In this document: positions 1-7,186 of the stretch, one piece after another
Position numbering within the stretch: the stretch's first letter is position 1
Layout: each line of letters opens with the position of its first letter
Assembly: GCF_002258215.1 (NCBI RefSeq)
Contig: NZ_NEFY01000005.1
Coordinates: 62,001 to 126,000 of the forward strand
Length of the DNA: 64,000 nucleotides
Direction: 5' to 3'
From: Marinobacter vinifirmus
GTDB lineage: Bacteria > Pseudomonadota > Gammaproteobacteria > Pseudomonadales > Oleiphilaceae
Made by a program: the position numbers and the translations under genes
The notes under the pieces: model-generated
Seen by the model: the letters and a program-made list of their open reading frames with translations, nothing else
Databases searched by the model: none
What the model was told of the DNA's origin: nothing

Positions 1-123
1 GAACTGCATGGCCTTGGCGGCGCGCATGGGGGTGTCTTTCAGTCCTTCGCGTTCGGGGTTCTCGCCCAGGCCGTCAAGGATGGAGTAATAATGACCGGCC
101 AGGTCATCGAGGGGTAGAGTCAT
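1..123 (-). CDS. folE: GTP cyclohydrolase I, N-terminal fragment (cut by window edge)
   Basis: The first 41 codons of a minus-strand gene are present, starting at an ATG at 121-123 and running off the left edge. The visible protein begins [16 protein letters not shown] and continues with [10 protein letters not shown] and [11 protein letters not shown], the N-terminal signature of GTP cyclohydrolase I. Enzymes of this family convert GTP to dihydroneopterin triphosphate, the first step of tetrahydrofolate (and other pterin) synthesis, in the cytoplasm. The catalytic and zinc-binding residues lie in the missing part, so activity cannot be judged. A GGAAA ribosome-binding motif precedes the ATG. 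The gene is divergent from the hydrolase gene to its right. Confidence 0.85.
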   Translation of the reverse strand, partial: MTLPLDDLAGHYYSILDGLGENPEREGLKDTPMRAAKAMQF

Positions 124-201
124 AATGGTTTCCGGTAGTCTGTGCCTAACAAGGGCCAAAGCTTAAGGGAATTCGGGTCGTATCTCCATGCTTTACGATA
201 C

Positions 202-236
202 CCCGGCCGGAACAGACCAGTGCGCTGCCGGCCGGG
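202..236. repeat. 9-bp inverted repeat in the folE/hydrolase divergent spacer
   Basis: CCCGGCCGG (202-210) and CCGGCCGGG (228-236) are perfect complements around a 17-base spacer. The repeat lies between divergent genes with no T-run, so it could be an operator or a 5'-leader hairpin. Nothing else was recognised in the 175-base spacer. Confidence 0.4.
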
Positions 237-298
237 CTATGGCCGTTGCTGGCGCTTTCATCTAAAGTGACAGGCTTGGAATGTGTCAGGGATCTGCC

Positions 299-1222
299 AT
301 GGAACAGCTTACGACCGGGGCTGGCGTTTCCGCCGCCGGTAAACAGGACATATCGACCCTGGATGGCTGGCAGCAGGCCGGCAAATGGTTCAGCTACGGC
401 GGCCACGCTATATTCAGCCGCATGGCCGGCCAGGGTGAGCCGCTGGTGTTGCTGCACGGTTTTCCGACCGCCAGCTGGGACTGGAGCCGGGTGTGGCCTA
501 TGCTGGCCCGGCACTACAACCTGCTGACCGTGGATATGCTGGGTTTCGGGTTTTCCGACAAGCCCCGCAACTACCGCTACAGCATTGAAGACCAGGCAGA
601 CCTGGTTCAGGGCTGGATAGAAGGCCTTGGCCTGCCTGGCATTCACCTGCTGGCCCATGATTACGGTTCCACCGTGGCCCAGGAACTGTTGGCCCGGGAC
701 CAGGAAGGCGGCCTTGGTTTTACCGTCGACAGCCTGTGCCTGCTGAACGGCGGCATCTTCCCGGAAGTGCACAACCCCCTGTTAATCCAGCGCGTATTGG
801 GCAGCCCTTTAGGCGGACTGATCAGCCGGGGCCTGACCCGCAGCATGTTCGAGCGCAACTTCTGCCGGCTGTTCGGCTCCCGCAACCCTCCGGGCCAGCA
901 GGAGATGGACGAATTCTGGCACCTGCTGACCTACAACAACGGTCGCGGCATCCTGCATGAGCTGATTCACTTTATGGAGGAGCGGCGGTGCCACCGTAAC
1001 CGCTGGGTGGGGGCACTGCAGAATGCCCGCCAGCCGATGCGGCTGATCTCGGGCACGGCGGATCCGGTGTCCGGTGCCGGTATGGTTCGGCGTTACCGGG
1101 AACTGATTACCGATGCAGATGTGGTCACCCTGAGAAATGTGGGCCATTACCCCCACTTCGAGCAGCCCTGGGATGTGTTTACGGCGTATCGGGCGTTCCG
1201 GAAGCAGCCGGGCCTGAGCTGA
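299..1222 (+). CDS. alpha/beta hydrolase with Asp nucleophile (MEST / haloalkane dehalogenase-like)
   Basis: A 307-residue soluble alpha/beta hydrolase. The oxyanion region reads LVLLHGFPTASWDW. The nucleophile elbow is AHDYGS, with Asp about residue 121 in place of the usual Ser, as in haloalkane dehalogenases, epoxide hydrolases and the MEST group. The acid is probably in GTADPVSG, and the catalytic His in NVGHYPHFEQP near the C-terminus. The substrate cannot be told from sequence. The ATG at 299 has AGGGA six bases upstream; an in-frame ATG at 281 would add six residues but has a weaker ribosome-binding site. The 3' end overlaps the convergent GGDEF gene by 44 bases. Confidence 0.8.
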   Translation: MEQLTTGAGVSAAGKQDISTLDGWQQAGKWFSYGGHAIFSRMAGQGEPLVLLHGFPTASWDWSRVWPMLARHYNLLTVDMLGFGFSDKPRNYRYSIEDQADLVQGWIEGLGLPGIHLLAHDYGSTVAQELLARDQEGGLGFTVDSLCLLNGGIFPEVHNPLLIQRVLGSPLGGLISRGLTRSMFERNFCRLFGSRNPPGQQEMDEFWHLLTYNNGRGILHELIHFMEERRCHRNRWVGALQNARQPMRLISGTADPVSGAGMVRRYRELITDADVVTLRNVGHYPHFEQPWDVFTAYRAFRKQPGLS

Positions 1223-2294
1223 CCGGTTGCAACGGTGCCGGTGACCGCTGCCATGGCTCCGGCGGCATCGGGGGCTGCCGGCTGGCTGGCGCCAGCACCA
1301 CCTGGTTGCGGCCCCGGGCCTTGGCTTCATACAGCGCCTGGTCGGCGCGGTTGAGCCACACAGACCAGGTTTCACCCCGTTCGACTTCGGCAATGCTGGC
1401 GCTGGCGGTTACCCGGATGTCGTCCAGAAATGGCCGGGCGCTGATACTGGTCAGTAATTGCTGGGCCAGGGTATGGCCGTCTTTCTGTCGGGTTTCCGGC
1501 AGCACCACCATGAATTCTTCGCCGCCGATGCGGAACAGCTGGTCGTTCTGTCGCAGCCGTTTGCGCACCCTGCCGGCCATTTCCTTCAGTACCCGGTCGC
1601 CGGCCAGGTGGCCCCACTGGTCGTTGATGTTCTTGAAATAGTCCAGGTCGATCAGCACCAGGCTGGACACCCGCTCATAGCGCTCCCGCATCTGGATCTG
1701 GCTGTTCAGCACATCGGCCAGTTGCGAGCGGTTCAGGCAGCCGGTGAGTGGATCGGTGGTCGCCAGCCGGGTCAGTTCCTGCTGCAGACGCCCCACCAGC
1801 CAGGCAAAGATCATGGCAAACAGACAGCTGAGCCCGAGCGAAAAGGTAATGCGCCAGAAGTCCGCCTCGGGGAACTGCAGGAACGACACCACCGCCATAA
1901 CCGCGACGAAAATGACGTTGCAGACGATAGCTTCCTTGATGGGGAGCAGGAAGAACAGGGCGATGGCCGCCGGATAGGCCCAGTACAGGCCGGCGTGGCC
2001 GTTGATGGCCGTGGAGTAGGCCGCGCAGACGACAGCCAGCAGGGGGAACAGCCGGCCTTTCAGAAAGTAGGTGTTGCGAAACCGCAAAAACAGCAGGACC
2101 AGTGCGGCATTGGCGCAGAAGAATACCAGCAGGGCCGACAGCAACAAATTGCCGTGCTGCCACTGCACCATCACCAGCGGGGCAACGGCAATAAAGGCCC
2201 AGAAATGCAGGTGGTACACCAGCTGCCGTCGAAAACCCAGTACCGCCAGGGTAGGGTTGGTGTTTGCCGTCCCCGGCGGGGCAGATTGATTCAC
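1179..2294 (-). CDS. membrane-bound diguanylate cyclase (GGDEF domain)
   Basis: A 371-residue protein starting at GTG (2292-2294), with AGGAG six bases upstream. The N-terminal half (about residues 25-165) carries several hydrophobic segments, probably six membrane helices, followed by a GGDEF domain introduced by TTDPLTGCLNR. The signature is GGEEF at about residues 256-260, an active form, with an inhibitory RxxD site (RQND) five residues before it. It is therefore predicted to make cyclic di-GMP from GTP at the inner membrane, with product inhibition. The membrane part is an unrecognised sensor. The C-terminus (about residues 345-371) is a Pro/Ser-rich tail encoded over the end of the convergent hydrolase gene. 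Confidence 0.85.
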   Translation of the reverse strand: MNQSAPPGTANTNPTLAVLGFRRQLVYHLHFWAFIAVAPLVMVQWQHGNLLLSALLVFFCANAALVLLFLRFRNTYFLKGRLFPLLAVVCAAYSTAINGHAGLYWAYPAAIALFFLLPIKEAIVCNVIFVAVMAVVSFLQFPEADFWRITFSLGLSCLFAMIFAWLVGRLQQELTRLATTDPLTGCLNRSQLADVLNSQIQMRERYERVSSLVLIDLDYFKNINDQWGHLAGDRVLKEMAGRVRKRLRQNDQLFRIGGEEFMVVLPETRQKDGHTLAQQLLTSISARPFLDDIRVTASASIAEVERGETWSVWLNRADQALYEAKARGRNQVVLAPASRQPPMPPEPWQRSPAPLQPVSSGPAASGTPDTP

Positions 2295-2441
2295 CGCTTG
2301 CTCCTGCTGCAGTCCTGCTTCCTTGGAAGGTTTTCGATCGAGTCTAGCACGCAGATCCGGCGTGCCAAGGAAAAAGCCGGTTTTCTTGGCTGCTGCAGCC
2401 CGGGTTCGTTAAACTCCCCGCACTTCCAGAGGAACAACAGA

Positions 2442-3524
2442 ATGACGGCAATACATATCAAACAGCCGGCGTTGACCATTCGCGTTGGACGGCGGGCACT
2501 GAACCGGTTGCAGCAAAAGCCGCTGGGGCCGGAAGACGTACACGTTATTCCCGGTGCTGCCGGTGGCCCGAAAGCCCTGGGCCTCAGCGGCCTGGATAAA
2601 GCGATCTTTGGCGACTGGCTGCCCCGTGTGGAACAGGAACGGGCGCTGATCGGCTCGTCGATCGGTAGCTGGCGCTTTGCGGCGGTGGCCTCCTCCGACG
2701 ACCCCCGGGCCCAGCTGGCAAAGCTGGCGGAGCTATACACCAGCCAGCGCTTTGCCAAGGGCGTCAGTGCGGCGGAAGTGACCCGCAAGAGCATCCTGTT
2801 CCTGGAGGAGTTGCTGGGTGGCCGTGAGGATTACCTGCTCAACCATCCCTGGTACCGCCTGAATGTGGTGGTGGTGCGCAGCCGAGGCTTTCTGGAGCAC
2901 GACACCCGGGGCCGGCTAGGCCTGGGGCTGATGAGTGCCATCAGTGCCAATATGGTAAGCCGCCGGCATCTGGGCCGTTATATGGAACGGGGCATTCTGC
3001 ACGATGGCCGGGTACGGGCACCGGTGTCGAAACTGGTGGATTTTCCCAGCCATGAAGTACCGCTGACCCGGGAAAACCTGCTGCCGGCGTTGCTGGCCTC
3101 TGCATCCATTCCGCTGGTGATGTCCGGTGTCCGCAACATTCCGGGTGCGCCGGAGGGGGTGTATCGGGATGGTGGATTGCTGGATTACCACCTGGACCTG
3201 CCCTACGAGCAGCCCGGGGTGATTCTTTACCCGCACTTCACCGACAAGGTGGTGCCCGGCTGGTTCGACAAGACCCTGCCCTGGCGCCGGGGTGACGCGA
3301 CCCGGCTGCAGGATGTGCTACTGGTGTCACCGTCCCGGGAGTATCTGGACAGCCTGCCGAACCGCAAACTGCCGGACCGCAAGGATTTCGAGAAATACCT
3401 GGGCGATGACGAAGATCGTGAACGGGACTGGCGCAAGGCCATCGCCGAGAGCGACCGGCTGGGTGACGAGTTCCTTGAACTGCTGGAAACCGGTCGCCTG
3501 ATGGACCGGCTCCAGCCGCTTTGA
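2442..3524 (+). CDS. patatin-like phospholipase family protein
   Basis: A 360-residue protein with the patatin Ser-Asp dyad: a glycine-rich oxyanion stretch PGAAGGPKA (about 37-45), nucleophile elbow GSSIGS (71-76, Ser73), and the DGG motif in VYRDGGLLDY (Asp243). Members are lipid acyl hydrolases. No signal peptide is seen, so it is probably cytoplasmic or peripherally membrane-bound. The ATG at 2442 follows AGAGGA. The open frame continues far upstream, antisense to the GGDEF gene, but that extension has no family resemblance and was excluded. The gene is divergent from the GGDEF gene (147-base spacer) and convergent with znuB. Confidence 0.8.
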   Translation: MTAIHIKQPALTIRVGRRALNRLQQKPLGPEDVHVIPGAAGGPKALGLSGLDKAIFGDWLPRVEQERALIGSSIGSWRFAAVASSDDPRAQLAKLAELYTSQRFAKGVSAAEVTRKSILFLEELLGGREDYLLNHPWYRLNVVVVRSRGFLEHDTRGRLGLGLMSAISANMVSRRHLGRYMERGILHDGRVRAPVSKLVDFPSHEVPLTRENLLPALLASASIPLVMSGVRNIPGAPEGVYRDGGLLDYHLDLPYEQPGVILYPHFTDKVVPGWFDKTLPWRRGDATRLQDVLLVSPSREYLDSLPNRKLPDRKDFEKYLGDDEDRERDWRKAIAESDRLGDEFLELLETGRLMDRLQPL

Positions 3525-3536
3525 CCGGCGGGTGGC

Positions 3537-4349
3537 TCAGTGGCTGCTCTTGCGGGCCGCTCCGTAAACCAGCAGGAAGCTCAGGAAGGCGGTCACCACC
3601 ACCGACGGGCCGGCGGGGGAGTCCAGGTACCAGGACATACTTAACCCGCCGGCAACTGCAATGAAGCCGAACACCACGGCCAGCGCCATCATATGCTCGG
3701 GGTTTTTCGCCAGCCGCCGGGCGGTTGCCGCCGGGATCACCAGCAGGGCGGTAATCAGCAGCACCCCGACAATCTTCATGGCGACTGCAATCACCAGCGA
3801 GAACATCAGCATCAGTGCCAGCCGCAGGCGCTCCACCGGAACACCTTCCACCCGCGCCAGTTCTTCGTGGATGGTACTCATCAGCAAACCGCGCCAGAGC
3901 ACGGCCAGCAGGGTCAGTACCACCGCCGCGCCGCCATAGATCCACAGCAGGTCCTGGCGGCTCATGGCCAGCAGGTCACCAAACAGCAGGCCGGTGAGGT
4001 CTACCCGTACTTCCGGCATAAAGCTGAGGGTAACCAGGCCGATGGCCAGGGCCGAGTGCGCCAGGATGCCCAGCAGGGTGTCGGTCGACAGGGCCCGGGT
4101 ACGGGACAACAGCACCAGCGCCAGGGCGATCACTACACAGGTGATGATCACCGCCAGGTTGAGCGGTACGCTGATCAGAAAGCTCAGGGCAATGCCCAGC
4201 AGGGCGGAGTGGGCCAGGGTGTCGCCGAAATAGGCCAGCCGGCGCCAGACCACAAAACAGCCCAGCGGCCCGGCCACCAGTGCCACCCCCAGGCCGCCGA
4301 TCAGGGCTCGCCAGAAGAAATCGCCCAGCACCGCATCAATGATGCTCAT
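3537..4349 (-). CDS. znuB: zinc ABC transporter permease ZnuB
   Basis: A 270-residue polytopic membrane protein of the ABC-3 metal permease family, with about eight hydrophobic segments. The start MSIIDAVLGDFFWRAL resembles ZnuB proteins, and family features such as RRLAYFGDTLAHSALLG and GILAHSALAIGLV are present. It would form the membrane channel for zinc import with ZnuC. The ATG at 4347-4349 has AGGGAG upstream and lies inside the end of znuC (14-base overlap), implying translational coupling in a zur-znuC-znuB operon. A longer frame to 4385 has a poorer start. Confidence 0.9.
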   Translation of the reverse strand: MSIIDAVLGDFFWRALIGGLGVALVAGPLGCFVVWRRLAYFGDTLAHSALLGIALSFLISVPLNLAVIITCVVIALALVLLSRTRALSTDTLLGILAHSALAIGLVTLSFMPEVRVDLTGLLFGDLLAMSRQDLLWIYGGAAVVLTLLAVLWRGLLMSTIHEELARVEGVPVERLRLALMLMFSLVIAVAMKIVGVLLITALLVIPAATARRLAKNPEHMMALAVVFGFIAVAGGLSMSWYLDSPAGPSVVVTAFLSFLLVYGAARKSSH

Positions 4350-5109
4350 GGTTACAGGCTCCCTGATGGCCGGTGCCGGCAACAACGTCGCCGTGCAGGT
4401 TATGTTGGTGGTTATGGTGGTGGTGATACACCGCCAGCGATTCCGCTACCTGGTGGCCGAAGGTTTCGATAAAGGCCGGGTCGTGGGAAATATCCGCCGG
4501 ATAGCCGCTGCAGCAGACGTGCTGGTTCAGGCAGATCACCTTGTCGGTGGCAGCCATCACCAGGTGCAAATCGTGGGAGATCATGATGACGCCGCAGTGC
4601 AGTTCGTCCCGCAGCTCCCGGATCAGTTCGTACAGTGCGGCCTGGCCGTTGATGTCCACGCCCTGGGCGGGTTCGTCCAGCACCAGCAGGTCCGGTTTGC
4701 GCACCAGCGCGCGGGCCAGCAGTAAGCGCTGTTTTTCGCCGCCAGACAGGTGATGCACCGAGGCCTCCAGCAAATGGCTTACCCCGGTCCGGGCCAGCGC
4801 CGCCTCGCAATCTGCCAGCGGCTTGCCGCTGAGCAGCATGAAACGGCGCACGCTCAGGGGCAGGGTGGCTTCCAGGGTCAGGTGCTGGGGCACATAGCCG
4901 GTTACCAGCCCCGGGGCCCGTGATACCTTGCCGCTGGTGGCACGCTGCAGGCCGAGTACGGTTTTGATCAGGGTGGTTTTGCCGGCTCCGTTGGGGCCGA
5001 TGATGGTGATGATGTCGCCCCGGTGTACGGTCAGGCTGACCCGGTTGACCACCAGCCGGTCATCAAACTGAACGGTAACGCCCTCCAGGTTTGCCAGCGC
5101 CTCAGTCAT
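4336..5109 (-). CDS. znuC: zinc ABC transporter ATP-binding protein ZnuC with His-rich tail
   Basis: A 257-residue ABC ATPase with Walker A GPNGAGKTT (38-46), signature LSGGEKQR (121-128) and Walker B LLVLDEPAQG (141-150). It would power zinc uptake through ZnuB. The C-terminus is strikingly His-rich (YHHHHNHQHN, then GACNHEHH), which suggests metal binding or sensing on the cytoplasmic side; that role is inferred. The start at 5109 overlaps the 3' end of zur by 8 bases. No znuA (periplasmic zinc-binding protein) is found beside it, so the binding protein must be encoded elsewhere. Confidence 0.92.
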   Translation of the reverse strand: MTEALANLEGVTVQFDDRLVVNRVSLTVHRGDIITIIGPNGAGKTTLIKTVLGLQRATSGKVSRAPGLVTGYVPQHLTLEATLPLSVRRFMLLSGKPLADCEAALARTGVSHLLEASVHHLSGGEKQRLLLARALVRKPDLLVLDEPAQGVDINGQAALYELIRELRDELHCGVIMISHDLHLVMAATDKVICLNQHVCCSGYPADISHDPAFIETFGHQVAESLAVYHHHHNHQHNLHGDVVAGTGHQGACNHEHH

Positions 5110-5593
5110 GGGCTTCTGCTCCCTGGCAACGGGGGCACAGACCAGAAATTTCCAGGGTGATGTCGTCGGGCCGGAAACCTTCGGCCCGGGCTGCGGCTTC
5201 AATCGATTCGCTGACCGTCGGCGCATCCAGTTCCAGCACATTGCCGCACTGGCGGCAGATCAGGAAGGTGCCACGATGGTGTTCGCCGGCATGGGGGCAG
5301 CCGATAAAGGCGTTCAGGGAGGCAATCCTGTGTACCAGTCCGTACTGCTGCAGGAAATCCAGGGCCCGGTACACGGTCGGTGGCGCGGCGTTGTGGCCCT
5401 CTTCGCCCAGCCGGGCCAGGATATCGTAGGCGCCCAGCGGTTTGTGGGACTGCCAGATCAGTTCCAGCACCCGCTCACGGATGGCCGTCAGGCGGGCATT
5501 CTGTTGCCGGCAAATGGTGCGGGCGTCGGCCAGGGCATGGCTGACGCAGGCATCATGGTTGTGGGGGCGGTAGGGGAGCGCGCGTTCGGGCAT
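5102..5593 (-). CDS. zur: zinc uptake regulator Zur (Fur family)
   Basis: A 163-residue Fur-family repressor. The N-terminal winged helix includes LTAIRERVLELIW and the DNA-recognition stretch APPTVYRALDFL. The dimerisation domain has a regulatory His-rich patch (GEHHRGTFLICRQCG) and two CxxC pairs (CRQC and CPRC) for structural zinc. With zinc bound it is expected to repress zinc import genes. It is first in the zur-znuC-znuB operon and is followed immediately by znuC. The promoter region carries a Zur-box-like palindrome, so autoregulation is likely. Some annotators would call it simply a Fur-family repressor; the znu context decides for Zur. Confidence 0.9.
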   Translation of the reverse strand: MPERALPYRPHNHDACVSHALADARTICRQQNARLTAIRERVLELIWQSHKPLGAYDILARLGEEGHNAAPPTVYRALDFLQQYGLVHRIASLNAFIGCPHAGEHHRGTFLICRQCGNVLELDAPTVSESIEAAARAEGFRPDDITLEISGLCPRCQGAEAHD

Positions 5594-5601
5594 GGTCCGT
5601 G

Positions 5602-5648
5602 TCCTGCAAAGTTTGCAACATTATAACATTTGCAGGATCGGCTGCCAT
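5602..5648 (-). promoter_or_regulatory. zur-znuCB promoter with overlapping Zur box
   Basis: On the minus strand a -10 hexamer TATAAT (5620-5625) lies 17 bases from a weak -35 ATGGCA (5643-5648). The -10 sits inside an A/T-rich palindrome resembling Zur boxes (core ATGTTATAATGTT flanked by TGCAA and TTGCA). A larger perfect 9-bp inverted repeat, TCCTGCAAA (5602-5610) and TTTGCAGGA (5629-5637), encloses it. Binding here would block RNA polymerase directly. Confidence 0.65.
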
Positions 5649-5662
5649 GGCCCGGGATGGAA

Positions 5663-6124
5663 TCAGTTCCGGGCCTGCACCGCCAGGGATTCCAGGTATT
5701 CCAGGTTGGGAATCCAGGCCGCTTCGCCTTCTACGTCTACCAGCATCAGGTCGGCGGGGCCGGGCTCTCCGTCCAGCTTGCGCAGCTGGCTTTCATCCAG
5801 GCGGGCCTGGCTCGGAATGCCCTGGGTCACCAGGGCCATGAACGGCGCCTTGTTGTGGTCCGGGCCAATGGTGTTGAGCACAATGATACGGCCCCGGTTA
5901 TCGCCCGGAACCGTGAGCGATCCGCCATTGGCGGCATCGTAGGATATGACCGGCAAGGTCAGTCCGCGCCAGTCCAGAAAACCCACCAGCCAGTCCGGGG
6001 TGTTGGCGCCGGCGTCTGTGCTGTTGAAATCCACCACCTCGGCGATGGACACGTTGGGCAGCAGCAAGTGACGGTCGTAGACAGGGATCATGACGCAGGG
6101 AAGCGTTTGGCTGTTCTCGTTCAT
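5663..6124 (-). CDS. chpC: CheW-like chemotaxis protein ChpC
   Basis: A 153-residue single CheW-like domain, with features such as DWLVGFLDWRGLTLPVISYD and a conserved tail WIPNLEYLE. It is the last gene of the Pil-Chp operon, 9 bases after chpB. In P. aeruginosa ChpC is an accessory adaptor thought to link additional chemoreceptors to the ChpA kinase. Assignment rests on the CheW fold features and on the operon position. No chpD or chpE homologue follows; the next gene on this strand is zur. Confidence 0.8.
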   Translation of the reverse strand: MNENSQTLPCVMIPVYDRHLLLPNVSIAEVVDFNSTDAGANTPDWLVGFLDWRGLTLPVISYDAANGGSLTVPGDNRGRIIVLNTIGPDHNKAPFMALVTQGIPSQARLDESQLRKLDGEPGPADLMLVDVEGEAAWIPNLEYLESLAVQARN

Positions 6125-6133
6125 TGTGTGTCC

Positions 6134-7186
6134 TCAGGCAGAATCCCGTTTTTGCCGGCCCTTGAGCAGGCAATGGTTTTCAATGGTTTTGATCAGTTCG
6201 CCGGCGAGCTGGTCCGGTGTGCCGCAGAAGCTGGCGCAGCCGGTGGCAGCGACAGACTCGGGCATCGAACTGTTGCCACAGCTGGCACTGTCCTGGACCC
6301 AGATCCGGCTGCCCCGTTTCTTCAGCAGCGGTGCGGCGATGGCGCCGTCGTTGCCCATCCCGGAGAACAGAATCGCGTGGCAGTGCTCGCGGAAGTGGTC
6401 AGCCACGTTCAGCAGCACCTGGTCGATAGACGGGCCATAGGGGCCGGGCCAGGGCTTGCCGGTGGCGGTCAGGCTGCCGTCGTCGGCGAACGACCACTCC
6501 TGTTCTACCGGCATCAGTACCACATCGCCGTTGCGAACCTTGTAGCCTTCCTCTGCCCGCTTCAGCTGGTAGTGGGCGTGGCGGCCCAGTACCCGGGTCA
6601 GCACGCCGGTAAAGTTGTCATCTATATGCTGGGCGTAGACAAAGCCGACCGGCAGGCCGGCCGGCAGGTGGTCCAGAAAGGTTTTCACCGCAGCGGGACC
6701 GCCCAGCGAAGCGCCCAGAACCCAGATCTCCTCGGCTACCGAACCCGGAGCCGCCGGGGTTATCCACTGGGGCAGTTGTGGTGCCTCGGGTGATGGCCGG
6801 GCGTGGACTTCCAGCTCTTCGATGTCGTTGGCGGAGTCCAGTTTCTCCAGGTGCCCCAGCTGCTTTTCCAGCTTGTTGAGCAAACGCCTTTCCCAGCGCA
6901 CATAGTCCTTGGTGCCGGGCTTTGGAGCCTGGTCCATCCCGAACAGAACCGGGGCATCGGTGTGCTCCAGCAGGTGTTCGAACAGCGCCGGGTGGTCGGC
7001 TTCGTCTTCCAGGGTTACCAGCCACAGGGCGGCATCGGGAAACCCCGGATAATCCATCAGGCGGTCGGGGCCGCCGGAAAAGCTGACCTCAAGTCCGAAC
7101 TTGCCGGCAGCCACCTGCAACCGGTGCCGCTGCAACACCACATCGGACACAATGCCGATGCCGGGCCGGCCGTCATGGCCGGTCAT
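6134..7186 (-). CDS. chpB: protein-glutamate methylesterase ChpB (CheB-type)
   Basis: A 350-residue protein with a C-terminal CheB methylesterase domain. The catalytic triad is visible as Ser160 in LGASLGG, His187 in YAQHIDD and Asp280 in SGMGNDGA. It would demethylate glutamates on the PilJ receptor and oppose PilK, giving adaptation in twitching-motility signalling. The N-terminal third (about 1-145) lacks a recognisable CheB receiver phosphorylation motif, so activation may differ from classical CheB. The start codon overlaps the chpA stop (TAATG), indicating coupling. Confidence 0.88.
   Translation of the reverse strand: MTGHDGRPGIGIVSDVVLQRHRLQVAAGKFGLEVSFSGGPDRLMDYPGFPDAALWLVTLEDEADHPALFEHLLEHTDAPVLFGMDQAPKPGTKDYVRWERRLLNKLEKQLGHLEKLDSANDIEELEVHARPSPEAPQLPQWITPAAPGSVAEEIWVLGASLGGPAAVKTFLDHLPAGLPVGFVYAQHIDDNFTGVLTRVLGRHAHYQLKRAEEGYKVRNGDVVLMPVEQEWSFADDGSLTATGKPWPGPYGPSIDQVLLNVADHFREHCHAILFSGMGNDGAIAAPLLKKRGSRIWVQDSASCGNSSMPESVAATGCASFCGTPDQLAGELIKTIENHCLLKGRQKRDSA

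Noticed and set aside
1458-2441. Long in-frame upstream extension of the patatin-like gene
   Set aside because: It is antisense to the GGDEF gene, Gln/His-rich without family similarity, and the ATG at 2442 with a ribosome-binding site starts the recognisable patatin domain.
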